Assembly (NCBI GenBank): GCA_029246685.1
Contig: JAQWMR010000002.1
Location: 1-64,000 of the forward strand
Direction of reading: 5' to 3'
Origin: Acidimicrobiales bacterium
Lineage (GTDB): Bacteria; Actinomycetota; Acidimicrobiia; Acidimicrobiales; Aldehydirespiratoraceae
DNA length: 64,000 nucleotides
Positions 17,828-26,746 of this stretch are shown here, one piece after another. The notes under the pieces are model-generated. The model saw nothing but the letters and a program-made list of their open reading frames with translations. It did not search any database and was not told where the DNA came from. How positions within the stretch are numbered: position 1 is the stretch's first letter; every line of letters begins with the position of its first letter. The position numbers were made by a program, and so were the translations under genes.

Positions 17828-18556
17828 ATGAACGACGACGACGAGCGGCTCCAGAAGGTGCTCGCCCGGCTCGGGTTCGGGAGTCGGCGGCTGTGTGAAG
17901 AGTTGATCGCCGACGAGCGGGTCAACGTCAACGGCGACACGGCCGTGCTTGGCCGTCGGGTGGACGTGGACAACGATGAGGTCGCGGTGGACGGCGCGAT
18001 CGTAGGTATCAGGCCCGATCTCGTCTACTACCTGCTCAACAAACCCACCGGCGTGATCACGACTGCTGATGATCCGCAAGGGCGACCGACCGTCGTCCAG
18101 ATCGTGCCGGACGAGCCTCGGGTGTTCCCGGTCGGCCGTCTCGATGCCGACACCGAGGGACTGCTCCTGCTCACCAACGACGGCACGCTTACGCATCGGC
18201 TGACGCATCCGTCGTTCGGTGTCGAGAAGGAGTACCTGACCCAGGTCGACGGCGTGCCGAGCCGCGCGGCGCTGCGAGAGCTGCGTGAGGGCGTCGAGCT
18301 CGAGGACGGGAAGACATCGAAGGCGCGTGTCACTGCAGTCGAGGATTCCCTGTTGCGCATCACCATCCACGAGGGCAAGAACCGCCAGGTGCGGCGTATG
18401 TGCGAGGCGGTCGGACATCCGGTCGAGCGGCTCGTGCGCACCCGGATCGGGCCGATGGTCGATCGTCGCCTCAAGCCGGGGGATTGGCGGACTCTCACCC
18501 GTGAAGAGGTACGCAGCCTCGAAATCGCCGTCGGTGGCGATTCGGTCGAGCGCTAA
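17828..18556 (+). CDS. rluB: Pseudouridine synthase, RluB/RsuA family
   Basis: Converts a uridine of 23S (or 16S) rRNA to pseudouridine. The 242-residue protein has an N-terminal S4 domain (RLQKVLARLGFGSRR) and the catalytic motif GRLDADTEGLLLLTNDG, whose first Asp is the nucleophile. It lies directly after scpB, as in M. tuberculosis (Rv1709-Rv1711). The exact rRNA target cannot be read from sequence. Confidence 0.92.
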   Translation: MNDDDERLQKVLARLGFGSRRLCEELIADERVNVNGDTAVLGRRVDVDNDEVAVDGAIVGIRPDLVYYLLNKPTGVITTADDPQGRPTVVQIVPDEPRVFPVGRLDADTEGLLLLTNDGTLTHRLTHPSFGVEKEYLTQVDGVPSRAALRELREGVELEDGKTSKARVTAVEDSLLRITIHEGKNRQVRRMCEAVGHPVERLVRTRIGPMVDRRLKPGDWRTLTREEVRSLEIAVGGDSVER

Positions 18557-18567
18557 CATCGCCTCTC
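18554..18567 (+). promoter_or_regulatory. -10 box for leaderless tyrA mRNA
   Basis: TAACAT at 18554-18559, overlapping the end of rluB, is followed by 8 nt and the GTG of tyrA at 18568. Confidence 0.45.
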
Positions 18568-19647
18568 GTGACTCCTCCACCCGACACCGACACGCGCACC
18601 GCCATGGTGGTTGGCGTCGGTCTCATCGGCGGCTCCGTCGGGATGGCGCTTCGGGCCGCCGGCTGGCATGTGGTCGGCGTGGACCTCGACGACGAGCAGC
18701 TCGCTGCCGCCGTGGAGGCAGGGGCGATCGACGAGCCCGGAGAGCTGGGGGAGTGTGACCTCGCCGTCGTCGCGACACCTGTGAACGCCGGTGCGGCTCT
18801 CGTCCGCGCCGCACTCGATGCGGGCGCAGCCGTCGTGACTGACGTGGGCAGCGTCAAGGCTCCGATTGCTGCAGCCGTCGACGATGCCCGGTTCGTCCCC
18901 GGCCACCCGATGGCCGGTAGTGAGCAGGACGGACTCGACGGCGCGTTCGCCGACATGTTCAGCGGCGCGATGTGGGTGCTGTGTCCCACCGAGGCCACCG
19001 ACGACGCCGCGTTTGCCGAGGTCAGAGGGGTTGTCTCGTCGCTCGGCGCCCAGGTGATCGTGATGCCGCCCGACCGCCACGACACGTTGGTCGCCGTCGT
19101 CAGCCACGTGCCGCACCTCACCGCGGCGACGCTGATGCGCCTCGCGGATGGTCGCGCCGAAGAGCACCGGTCGCTACTGCGGCTCGCGGCAGGCGGATTC
19201 CGCGACATGACCCGAATCGCGGCCGGGCACCCCTCTATCTGGCCCGATATCTGCGCGCAGAATCAGGGCGCGATCACCGATGTGCTCGATGAGCTGATCC
19301 GCGAACTCAATTCGCTGCGCGACGTCGTCGCCGAGGGTGCCGGTGATCAACTGCTCGACCATCTGGAGTCCGCCCGCCACGCTCGGCGCAACCTGCCGAC
19401 CACCGCGCTGCAGACCGAACAGATGTCGGAGATACGGATCCCGGTCTTGGACCGCCAGGGCGAGCTTGCGGCAATCGCCACGCTCGCAGCGGATCTCGAT
19501 GTCAACATCTACGACCTCGAGATCGCTCACTCCGCAGAGGGGCCGCGCGGTGTGGTCGTCGTGCTCGTCGAATCGGCGTTCGCCGAGCGGTTCCAGGGCG
19601 GCCTGATGGTGCAGGGCTACCGGCCATCGATTCGTCCGCTCGACTGA
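18568..19647 (+). CDS. tyrA: Prephenate dehydrogenase with C-terminal ACT domain
   Basis: Oxidises prephenate to 4-hydroxyphenylpyruvate in tyrosine synthesis. The 359-residue protein has an NAD-binding Rossmann motif GVGLIGGS (about 16-23), DVGSVK, the GHPMAGSE signature and a C-terminal ACT-like domain (from about residue 290: IRIPVLDRQGELAAIATLAA) that probably binds tyrosine as a feedback signal. It precedes aroA by 9 nt, forming an aromatic amino-acid pair. Confidence 0.92.
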   Translation: MTPPPDTDTRTAMVVGVGLIGGSVGMALRAAGWHVVGVDLDDEQLAAAVEAGAIDEPGELGECDLAVVATPVNAGAALVRAALDAGAAVVTDVGSVKAPIAAAVDDARFVPGHPMAGSEQDGLDGAFADMFSGAMWVLCPTEATDDAAFAEVRGVVSSLGAQVIVMPPDRHDTLVAVVSHVPHLTAATLMRLADGRAEEHRSLLRLAAGGFRDMTRIAAGHPSIWPDICAQNQGAITDVLDELIRELNSLRDVVAEGAGDQLLDHLESARHARRNLPTTALQTEQMSEIRIPVLDRQGELAAIATLAADLDVNIYDLEIAHSAEGPRGVVVVLVESAFAERFQGGLMVQGYRPSIRPLD

Positions 19648-19656
19648 GATGGTCGG

Positions 19657-20958
19657 ATGAGCAGCCCCGATCCTCGATCCTTGCCGGATCCGTACCCCAT
19701 AGAGCCGCTGGCGGCCCCGCCCGACGCGGCCATCGCCCTGCCGGGTTCGAAGAGCATCACCAACCGAGCGCTCGTCGCAGCGGCGCTCGCCGAGGGCGAC
19801 ACCACACTCGAGGGAGTCCTGTTCGCCGACGACACCGAGGCGATGCTGGCGGCGCTGCAGCAGCTGGGGATCACCGTCCAGATCGACCGCACCTCGAACC
19901 AGGTTCGCGTTGGGGGCTGTGGTGGCGAGCTCCCGGGCATCGAGACCACGGTCAACGCGAACCAGTCGGGCACAACGGCGCGGTTCCTGACTCCTGCCGT
20001 CGCCCTTGGTGCCGCGCCCGTCACGGTCGACGCGGATCCGCAGATGCGAGACCGGCCGATGGACGATCAGATCGATGCCCTTCGTGCGATGGGCGTGACG
20101 GTCGAAGAGTTGGGCGAGCCCGGCCGCCTGCCCCTTCGACTCACCGGGCCGCTGCAGGCCGCGGGGATCGGCCTCGCCGCGGATGTCTCGAGCCAGTTTC
20201 TCTCCGGTCTCCTGCTCGCGGGAGCGATTCACGGCCTCGACGCAAGACTGACCACCGCTGCGGTCAGCCGCCCGTATCTGGACATGACGGCGGAGGTCAT
20301 GCGCGCATTCGGTGCGGAGGTCAGCGACAACGACGGCACCGCATGGACGGTGGGTGGCGGCTATACGTCGCCGGGCTCCTACGAGATCGAACCGGACGCG
20401 TCGGCGGCGTCCTACTTCCTCGCCGCTGCGGCGATCACCGGCGGGCACGTCCGTATCGAGGGACTCGGCCGATCGTCGGTGCAGGGCGATGTTGCATTCG
20501 CCGATGTGCTGGCCGAGATGGGTGCAGACGTCGAGGTCGGCGCGGACTCCATCGACGTTCGCGGCCGCGAGTTGCGCGGGATCGACGTGGATCTCCGCCA
20601 CATCTCCGACACCGCTCCCACGCTCGCCGTGGTCGCCGCGTTCGCCGATGGCCCGACGACGATCACCGACATCGGCTTCGTGAAGGGCAAAGAGTCCGAT
20701 CGGATCGGCGCGCCGGTGCACGAGCTGCGCCGGGCCGGCGTGGACGCCGAGGAGGTCGACGGCGGCATGGTGATCCGGCCCGATGGCGGACCCGATAGCC
20801 GACCCAACGCTGCGACCTTCGAGACCTACGACGATCACCGCATGGCCATGGCGTTTTCCCTGGTGGGGCTGGTCGTCCCGGGCGTGGCCGTCCGTGATCC
20901 AGGGTGCGTGGCGAAGACCTTCCCCGGCTACTTCGCTGCGTTGGAACAGCTCCGGTGA
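19657..20958 (+). CDS. aroA: 3-phosphoshikimate 1-carboxyvinyltransferase (EPSP synthase)
   Basis: Sixth step of the shikimate pathway: transfers enolpyruvyl from PEP to shikimate 3-phosphate. The 433-residue protein has the phosphate-binding LPGSKSITNRAL (about 28-39), NQSGTTARFL, QMRDRPM and the C-terminal GKESDRI. It is co-oriented with tyrA and cmk. Confidence 0.95.
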   Translation: MSSPDPRSLPDPYPIEPLAAPPDAAIALPGSKSITNRALVAAALAEGDTTLEGVLFADDTEAMLAALQQLGITVQIDRTSNQVRVGGCGGELPGIETTVNANQSGTTARFLTPAVALGAAPVTVDADPQMRDRPMDDQIDALRAMGVTVEELGEPGRLPLRLTGPLQAAGIGLAADVSSQFLSGLLLAGAIHGLDARLTTAAVSRPYLDMTAEVMRAFGAEVSDNDGTAWTVGGGYTSPGSYEIEPDASAASYFLAAAAITGGHVRIEGLGRSSVQGDVAFADVLAEMGADVEVGADSIDVRGRELRGIDVDLRHISDTAPTLAVVAAFADGPTTITDIGFVKGKESDRIGAPVHELRRAGVDAEEVDGGMVIRPDGGPDSRPNAATFETYDDHRMAMAFSLVGLVVPGVAVRDPGCVAKTFPGYFAALEQLR

Positions 20959-20978
20959 CGCGGCAAGATGGGCGAGAC

Positions 20979-21611
20979 ATGCGTGTGATCGCCATCGATG
21001 GCCCGGCTGGATCGGGCAAGTCCACGGTCGCGAAGGCGGTCGCAGAGCGGTTGGGTCTCCAGTACCTCGACACCGGCGCGATGTACCGGTCAGTCGCGTT
21101 CGCCGCGCTGCGAGCCGGCGCCGACCCGGCGGACCACGATGTCGCCGCTGACATCGCCCGATCGATCGAGCTGGATGTGAGCCTGGATGCGGTCGTCGTG
21201 AACGGCGTGGACGCCACGGTCGAGATCCGCGGACCCGAGGTGACCCGCTCGGTGAGCCTGGTGGCGGCGAACGCCGACGTGCGAACCGAGATGGTCTCGC
21301 GTCAGCGTGAGTGGGCCGAGCGTCGAGGCGGGGGCGTCCTCGAGGGTCGAGACATCGGCACCGTTGTGTTCCCGGACGCCGAACTGAAGGTCTACCTGAC
21401 GGCTGATCCCGAGGAGCGGGCCCGTCGACGCGCGAAGGAGGTCACCGACCTCGACTATGAGACGGTCGCGTCCGATCTCGCCCGCCGCGACGCGCTCGAC
21501 ACGAACCGCAAGGCAGATCCGCTCGCCGAGGCGCCAGACGCGATCCAGGTCGACACGACGGGCCTGTCGATCGACGAGGTCGTCGCGAAGATCGAGCAGC
21601 TGCTGATATGA
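20979..21611 (+). CDS. cmk: Cytidylate kinase
   Basis: Phosphorylates CMP and dCMP. The 210-residue P-loop kinase has GPAGSGKST (about 8-16), LDTGAMYR and LEGRDIGTVVFPDA, with the Arg-rich lid RARRRAKEV. ATG 20979 gives the standard N-terminus; longer versions would overlap aroA. The aroA-cmk-plsC order is seen in many bacteria. Confidence 0.95.
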   Translation: MRVIAIDGPAGSGKSTVAKAVAERLGLQYLDTGAMYRSVAFAALRAGADPADHDVAADIARSIELDVSLDAVVVNGVDATVEIRGPEVTRSVSLVAANADVRTEMVSRQREWAERRGGGVLEGRDIGTVVFPDAELKVYLTADPEERARRRAKEVTDLDYETVASDLARRDALDTNRKADPLAEAPDAIQVDTTGLSIDEVVAKIEQLLI

Positions 21612-21623
21612 GCAGAGCGTGAC

Positions 21624-22349
21624 ATGAGCACAGAGAGCGCGTACGGCAGCCAGGAGGGAGCGACTGTCGAACGCAGCGCTCACGGGCTGTTCGGCCGGCT
21701 CCTCTATCGACCCTTCTGGCTGTTCGTCTTCACGCTGTGCAAGCTGCTGTTCCGGCTCCGGGTCGACGGCCGCAAGAATCTGCCCGACGGCCCGTTCATC
21801 ATGTCGGCCGTGCACCGGTCGTTCGTCGACACGCCGATCGTCGGCGTGATCACCGGCAAGCGCATGCGGTTCATGGGCAAGGAGAGCCTCTGGAAGAACA
21901 GGCCCCTCGGCGCATTCCTGACGTTCTTCGGAGGGTTCCCCGTCGAGCGCTCCGGTGCGGATCGCACGGCGCTGCGAGCGGCTCAGGACGTGCTCGCCCT
22001 CGGCGAACCGCTCGTGATGTTTCCTGAGGGAACTCGCCAGGAAGGGCCCCGCCTCAATCGCGAGCAGGTGCTCGACGGCCCCGCGTTCGTTGCCGCGCGC
22101 GCCGGTGTGCCGATCGTTCCCGTCGGCATTGGTGGGAGTGCCAAGGCGCTTCCGCTCGGGGCCAAGATCCCCCGGCCTCGCAAGATCGTGGTCGTCATCG
22201 GTGAGCCGATCGATCCTCCAGACAAGGTCAACGGGAAGGTGCCGCGGCGGGCCGTCAAGGACCTGACGGACCAGCTCTTCGCGGATCTGGGCGATCTCTA
22301 CATCGAGGCCCGAGTGCTCGCCGGCGACGAGCCCGAACCTGCCAGCTGA
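21624..22349 (+). CDS. plsC: 1-acylglycerol-3-phosphate O-acyltransferase (PlsC family)
   Basis: Adds a second acyl chain in phosphatidic-acid synthesis at the membrane. The 241-residue protein has the HX4D motif HRSFVD (about 65-70), the FPEGTR motif (about 134-139) and PIVPVGIGG, plus an N-terminal hydrophobic stretch (PFWLFVFTLCKLLF). It lies 12 nt after cmk. Related acyltransferases act on other acceptors, so the substrate is likely but not certain. Confidence 0.88.
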   Translation: MSTESAYGSQEGATVERSAHGLFGRLLYRPFWLFVFTLCKLLFRLRVDGRKNLPDGPFIMSAVHRSFVDTPIVGVITGKRMRFMGKESLWKNRPLGAFLTFFGGFPVERSGADRTALRAAQDVLALGEPLVMFPEGTRQEGPRLNREQVLDGPAFVAARAGVPIVPVGIGGSAKALPLGAKIPRPRKIVVVIGEPIDPPDKVNGKVPRRAVKDLTDQLFADLGDLYIEARVLAGDEPEPAS

Positions 22350-22366
22350 GTGCGCCTAGCTCGCTA

Positions 22367-22732
22367 TCAGCCGAACTGTTCTCGGACGTAGAGCACGACG
22401 GCGTCGATCTCCTCATCGCTCAACTCTGCCCCGAACGCCGGCATCGTGCCGCGGCCGTCGATGACCAGGGCTGCGATGTCGGCCGGGTCGGGATACGCGT
22501 CGAGGAGGACGCCCGCGAGTCGGGGACCCGCAGTTCCTTCGCCGCTGACCCCATGGCATCCGGCGCATCCGGCCGTGTAGATGCGGGCGCCGACGGCGAG
22601 TGGTTCCTGTGATGGCTCGCGCGGCGTGGGTGGTCGGGAGCCGTCCAGCGTGAACAGCATGACGACCGCGGTAGCAGCGCCGACACCCACGAGCCATTGC
22701 ACGACGTCGGTGATCCGTCGGAGGCTGATCAT
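22367..22732 (-). CDS. Membrane-anchored c-type cytochrome
   Basis: A 121-residue electron carrier. An N-terminal membrane anchor (WLVGVGAATAVVMLF) is followed by a short Pro-rich linker and a cytochrome c domain with the haem-binding CAGCH (residues 56-60) and a probable axial Met in GTMPAF (Met97). It is the last gene of a minus-strand unit: its ATG overlaps the stop of the membrane protein gene (ATGA), which in turn overlaps ispH. It may pass electrons to or from the membrane partner. Confidence 0.85.
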   Translation of the reverse strand: MISLRRITDVVQWLVGVGAATAVVMLFTLDGSRPPTPREPSQEPLAVGARIYTAGCAGCHGVSGEGTAGPRLAGVLLDAYPDPADIAALVIDGRGTMPAFGAELSDEEIDAVVLYVREQFG

Positions 22733-23283
22733 GGGCTTCCACCGCCCTGGTAGAACCACAGTGCCTGCCCCCACCAGGCGACGATGAACGCGACGCCGAC
22801 GAGCGATCCGGTGACCGGGAGCACCCAGGTGGGTTGCTGATCGGCCTTGCGGGCGGCCAGCACCTTGGCGACGTAGAGCCCGTAGGCGATGCAGCCGGCT
22901 GCGCTGTGGATCGCCTGACGCAGGTGGAAGGTCTCGTATCCGATCGACCAGATGCAGTGGAAGACGACAGGGATCGTCAGCGCGAAGGCCAGCGTGCCGA
23001 GCAGCCGGTGGACCTCGTGAAGCCATGGCGGTGCGGGTCGGGTTGGCCCGATTCGCCCGTGGACTCGTAGGCCGCTCCCGAGCTGGCTTGCGAACAGCAG
23101 GACCGCGGCGGTTGAAAAGGCGGCTTTCCAGGAGCGAACACTGTCAAAACCGGTGATCACGAAGTCACGATGTGAGGGGTCGTGGGCTGACGCGTGGACC
23201 CCGAGCGCCAGCGCGGTGACAGCGCCGGCAATGAACGGCAGCCCGGCCCGCAGGCGTGCGTTAACCGATGCGGGGCGGCTCAC
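22729..23283 (-). CDS. Multi-spanning membrane protein, DUF6529-like, possible haem protein
   Basis: A 184-residue protein with about five membrane segments (for example AGAVTALALGVHASA, AAFSTAAVLLFASQL, LLGTLAFALTIPVVFHCIW). Several His residues lie at membrane positions (HRLLGTL, VFHCIW, AIHSAAG), as in b-type cytochromes, so it could be a haem-b partner for the cytochrome c encoded next. I recall a family of this kind named DUF6529, but could not check it. GTG 23283 overlaps the ispH stop (GTGA), and its own stop overlaps the cytochrome start. Confidence 0.7.
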   Translation of the reverse strand: MSRPASVNARLRAGLPFIAGAVTALALGVHASAHDPSHRDFVITGFDSVRSWKAAFSTAAVLLFASQLGSGLRVHGRIGPTRPAPPWLHEVHRLLGTLAFALTIPVVFHCIWSIGYETFHLRQAIHSAAGCIAYGLYVAKVLAARKADQQPTWVLPVTGSLVGVAFIVAWWGQALWFYQGGGSP

Positions 23284-24317
23284 CCCGAGGACTGGAGCGA
23301 CTCGAGCACGTCGCTGGCGTCGATGTTTCGGTCATCGAGGGGCACTGACGCCTCGGAGGAGGGCAGCATCACGCCGGCAACGGCGTCGACTGTGCTGAGG
23401 AGCTCTCGCAGGTTGCGCGGCGGCGGGAAGTACTCGTCTTCGTCGGTGACTCGCACTTCTTCGACGCCGTTCTCGGGCGAGAGGCGATCGATCACGGACC
23501 GCACCAGATCTTCGGGGGCCGAGGCGCCGGCCGTGACTCCAACTGTGCCGGCGATGTCGTCTGGGAGCTCGTCGGGACCGTTCACGCGGAACACCCGGGG
23601 GCAGCCGGCTTCCTTCGCGAGCGCGGCGAGCGCGTTCGTGTTCGACGAGTTCGCCGATCCGATGACGACCATCGCGTCGCATCGCGGCGCGATCTCAATG
23701 AGGGCTGACTGGCGGTTGGTCGTCGCGAAACACAGGTCCGAGCGCTCCGGTTGCCAGAGCTGCGGGAACTTCTCCCGCGTGGCGTCGAGGACCCCGACCC
23801 ACTCCCGATGCGATAGCGTCGTCTGGGCTAGAACCGCGACCGGCGTCTCGAACTCGGGGAGGTCGGCGACTTCCTCGGGCGTCTCCACCCGGTGGATCGC
23901 CTCTGGGGCGACGGCCATGGTGCCGACCGCCTCCTCGTGGCCCTCGTGGCCGACGTAGACGATCTGGAAGCCCTTCCCGGCCCGCGTCTTCACTTCGTGG
24001 TGGACCTTCGTGACCAGGGGACACACGGCGTCGACGACGTAGCCGCCGCGTTCGCGAGCCGCCGCGACCACCTCTGGTGCCGAGCCGTGGGCGGAGAGCA
24101 TGATCGGACGTCCGGTCGGCACTTCAGCGATGTCGTCGATGAAGACCACGCCCGCGTCTTCGAAGCGGCGGACGACGAGCTGGTTGTGCACGATCTCGTG
24201 GTAGCAGTACACCGGCGGCTCGAAGGCCCGGACCATCCACGCCAGGGCCTTGATGGCCATCTCCACGCCGGCGCAGAATCCGCGGGGCGAGGCGAGCAGG
24301 ACACGATCGACGGTCAC
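23280..24317 (-). CDS. ispH: 4-hydroxy-3-methylbut-2-enyl diphosphate reductase
   Basis: Last step of the MEP isoprenoid pathway, an Fe-S enzyme that makes IPP and DMAPP. The 345-residue protein has the three cluster Cys in RGFCAG (about 14), AVCPLV (about 98) and LCFATTN (about 197), with YCYHEIVHN, LSAHGSAPEV and SANSSNT. GTG 24317 lies 7 nt after a TAGCCT box. It has a C-terminal extension of about 30 residues after the family's usual end (LPSSEASVPLDDRNIDAS). It is the first gene of the unit with the membrane protein and cytochrome c. Confidence 0.94.
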   Translation of the reverse strand: MTVDRVLLASPRGFCAGVEMAIKALAWMVRAFEPPVYCYHEIVHNQLVVRRFEDAGVVFIDDIAEVPTGRPIMLSAHGSAPEVVAAARERGGYVVDAVCPLVTKVHHEVKTRAGKGFQIVYVGHEGHEEAVGTMAVAPEAIHRVETPEEVADLPEFETPVAVLAQTTLSHREWVGVLDATREKFPQLWQPERSDLCFATTNRQSALIEIAPRCDAMVVIGSANSSNTNALAALAKEAGCPRVFRVNGPDELPDDIAGTVGVTAGASAPEDLVRSVIDRLSPENGVEEVRVTDEDEYFPPPRNLRELLSTVDAVAGVMLPSSEASVPLDDRNIDASDVLESLQSSG

Positions 24318-24356
24318 GGCTTCGAGGCTAGTGACTCCCGGGGCTACCGTCGCGGC
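24318..24356. promoter_or_regulatory. Divergent leaderless promoters, ispH / hydrolase
   Basis: Only 39 nt separate the two start codons. Minus-strand TAGCCT (24330-24325) sits 7 nt before the ispH GTG, and plus-strand TACCGT (24345-24350) sits 6 nt before the hydrolase GTG. Confidence 0.5.
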
Positions 24357-25319
24357 GTGAGCGCACCTATTCGAAACCCGCTGTACGACCCAGCGCTCGA
24401 CGAACACGTCGAGGAGATGGAGCGGATCGCCGCGTTCGTGGCGAGCGCGCAGGGCGAAACGCCTGCGGTGTGGAGCGACAAGGCGGTCACCGCGGCACGG
24501 GCCAACTTCGATGCCTACGCGTCGCACCCGCAAGAGGTGACCGACCGGTTCACGGACCGCGAGATCGACGGTCGTCACGGCCCGATCCGGCTGCGCGTCC
24601 ACGTTCCGGACCGCGATGTACGCGCGGTCGTCCTCGACTGGCACGGCGGCGGGTTCTTTCTCGGCTCTCCCGAGATGGATGACGTGTTCAACCTTCGCCA
24701 CGCCGCGGCCACGCGCACCGTCACGGTCGCGGCGACCTACCGCCTCGGCCCCGAAGCACCTTTCCCGGCAGGGCCGGACGATGCCGAAGCCGCAGCGTTG
24801 TGGCTGCTGGAGAACGCCCAGGAGGAGTGGGGCGTGCCCCTGCGGGTGGTGATGGGGTCCTCGGCCGGCGCCAACATCGCCGCGGTCGCGCTCCAGCGCC
24901 TTCGGGACAGGCACGACGCGCTGGCCGAGATCGCCGGCGCGAATCTCGTGTACGGCGTCTACGACATGCGGGGAACGCCGAGCCAGTGCGAACGCGGCAT
25001 TCCAACGTTTCGGGATCTGTACCTGCCGGACGTGGAGCGGCGTGACCGGGACGACCCCGAGATGTCGCCTATTTTCGGCGATCTGACGGGGATGCCGCCG
25101 GCACTCTTCACTGTGGGGATGGCCGACTACCTGTTCGACGATTCGCTGTTCATGGCCAGCCGCTGGCATGCCGCCGGGAGCGAGGCGAACGTCAATGTGT
25201 TCCCGGCCTGTCCGCACGGTTTCAACGCCTATCCGGCAGAGCTTTCACGCCTCGCGAACGAGGCGATGGATGACTGGGTGGGTGGCGTTCTGGACCGGTG
25301 TGAGCAGGTGGAGTCCTGA
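24357..25319 (+). CDS. Alpha/beta hydrolase, hormone-sensitive-lipase type esterase
   Basis: A 320-residue probable carboxylesterase. The oxyanion motif HGGGFF (about 95-100), nucleophile motif GSSAG (about 166-170), and a late His in CPHGFNAYP follow the HSL family layout. No signal peptide is seen, so it acts in the cytosol. The natural ester is unknown. It is divergent from ispH with a 39-nt gap. Confidence 0.85.
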   Translation: MSAPIRNPLYDPALDEHVEEMERIAAFVASAQGETPAVWSDKAVTAARANFDAYASHPQEVTDRFTDREIDGRHGPIRLRVHVPDRDVRAVVLDWHGGGFFLGSPEMDDVFNLRHAAATRTVTVAATYRLGPEAPFPAGPDDAEAAALWLLENAQEEWGVPLRVVMGSSAGANIAAVALQRLRDRHDALAEIAGANLVYGVYDMRGTPSQCERGIPTFRDLYLPDVERRDRDDPEMSPIFGDLTGMPPALFTVGMADYLFDDSLFMASRWHAAGSEANVNVFPACPHGFNAYPAELSRLANEAMDDWVGGVLDRCEQVES

Positions 25320-25387
25320 GGCCGTGCCGATAACCTCTCTGAGTCCAGTTCGCTGGTATGTAGCCCGTTCGTCCAGGAGAAATTCCG

Positions 25388-25624
25388 ATGTCGAAGATTT
25401 GCCAGGTCACCGGCAAGAAGCCCCACTTTGGCAAGCAGCTTTCCCACTCGCACCGTCGTTCCAGCCGTCGCTGGGATCCGAACGTGCAGGTGAAGCGCTA
25501 CTACCTCGCGAGCGAGAAGCGTTGGATCAAGCTCAATGTCAGCACCAAGGGCATCAAGACGATCGACAAGCGCGGCATCGAGTCCGTCGTCGCTCAGATG
25601 CGTCGCAACGGGCAACAGGTTTAG
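25388..25624 (+). CDS. rpmB: 50S ribosomal protein L28
   Basis: A 78-residue protein starting [12 protein letters not shown], the L28 signature, with the conserved SHRRSSRRW and [10 protein letters not shown] segments. It lacks a CxxC zinc pair and resembles the proteobacterial form. AGGAG precedes the ATG by about 8 nt. It is followed 19 nt later by L33. Confidence 0.95.
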   Translation: MSKICQVTGKKPHFGKQLSHSHRRSSRRWDPNVQVKRYYLASEKRWIKLNVSTKGIKTIDKRGIESVVAQMRRNGQQV

Positions 25625-25643
25625 AGAGAGGGTCTGAGATCTC

Positions 25644-25802
25644 ATGAGCGACAAGCGTCCGATCATCAAGCTGCGGTCAACCGCCGGCACCGGTTACACC
25701 TACGTGACCACGAAGAACAAGACGAACACGCGTGAGCGGATCGAGATCAAGAAGTACGACCCCAAGGTCCGCAAGCACGTCATCTTCAAAGAAGAGCGTT
25801 AG
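25644..25802 (+). CDS. rpmG: 50S ribosomal protein L33
   Basis: A 52-residue protein with the L33 pattern ([19 protein letters not shown], then [15 protein letters not shown]). It has no Cys at all, so it is the zinc-independent (C-) form. It is in the usual rpmB-rpmG pair. Its size makes it easy to miss. Confidence 0.95.
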   Translation: MSDKRPIIKLRSTAGTGYTYVTTKNKTNTRERIEIKKYDPKVRKHVIFKEER

Positions 25803-25895
25803 TTCTCTTCGAAGAAGCCGGGAGCAGTCACTCCTGTGCGCGAGACCTCGGCTGTGACGTGTGTCCGGCTCCCTGACTACGGACCGGCGGGCTTC

Positions 25896-25907
25896 TAGCC
25901 TGAGGTG
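25896..25907 (+). promoter_or_regulatory. -10 box for leaderless murI mRNA
   Basis: TAGCCT at 25896-25901 lies 6 nt before ATG 25908 and helps choose it among three adjacent in-frame starts (25905, 25908, 25911). Confidence 0.45.
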
Positions 25908-26714
25908 ATGGTGTCCCCCGATCGCCCCGTGGCGATGTTCGATTCGGGTTTTGGTGGGTTGACGGTCGCCCGAGCGGTTATCGATCTGCTGCCGAACGAG
26001 CACCTCGTCTACTTCGGCGACACAGCGCGCTACCCGTACGGACCGCGCACCCATGACGAGGTATGCGGCTACGCCCGCGAGATCACCGAGTGGTTGGTCG
26101 AGACGCACCAGCCGAAGATGATCGTGGTGGCGTGCAACACCGCGACCGCGGTGGCGCTCGCCGAGCTGCAATCACTCGTCGACATTCCGGTCATCGGCGT
26201 TCTCGAACCGGGTCTGCGTTCGCTGATCGAGGTGACGGTCACCGGTCGAGTGGGCATGATCGGCACGGTTGGCACGGTCGCGAGCGGCGCGTATCAGCGC
26301 CTCGCCCATGATCTGGCGTCTGAGGTCGACCTCACCTGCGCTGCGTGTCCCGGTTTCGTCGAGTTCGTCGAGCGGGGCGAGACCCGTTCGGATCAGGTCC
26401 ACGTCCTTGCCGAACGGCTGCTCGCGCCGATGCGCGAGGCGAAGGTCGACAGCCTCCTCTTGGGCTGCACGCACTACCCGTTCCTCGCCCGCACGATCAG
26501 CGATGTGATGGGACGTGATGTCGTCCTGGTCGATTCCGCGGACGAGACCGCGTTTGCGATACAACGTTCAGTTGCGGCGCTCGGTGCCGATCGGGTTGGT
26601 GGCGAACCACCGACTCGGCGGTTCGTGTCGAGTGGTGATGTCGAGACGTTCGCTCGTCTCGGTCGGCAACTGCTCGGCCCCGAGCTCGACACGGTGGAGG
26701 CGCACCAGTGGTAG
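25908..26714 (+). CDS. murI: Glutamate racemase
   Basis: Makes D-glutamate for peptidoglycan. The 268-residue protein has FDSGFGGLTV (about 10-19), the two catalytic Cys in VVACNTATA (about 68) and LLGCTHYPF (about 183), and YFGDTARYPYG. It heads the murI - MBL - rph - rdgB unit that matches M. tuberculosis Rv1338-Rv1341. Confidence 0.95.
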   Translation: MVSPDRPVAMFDSGFGGLTVARAVIDLLPNEHLVYFGDTARYPYGPRTHDEVCGYAREITEWLVETHQPKMIVVACNTATAVALAELQSLVDIPVIGVLEPGLRSLIEVTVTGRVGMIGTVGTVASGAYQRLAHDLASEVDLTCAACPGFVEFVERGETRSDQVHVLAERLLAPMREAKVDSLLLGCTHYPFLARTISDVMGRDVVLVDSADETAFAIQRSVAALGADRVGGEPPTRRFVSSGDVETFARLGRQLLGPELDTVEAHQW

Positions 26715-26746
26715 CGGACGGTGTTGGCGAGGACGGTGAGACGGCG

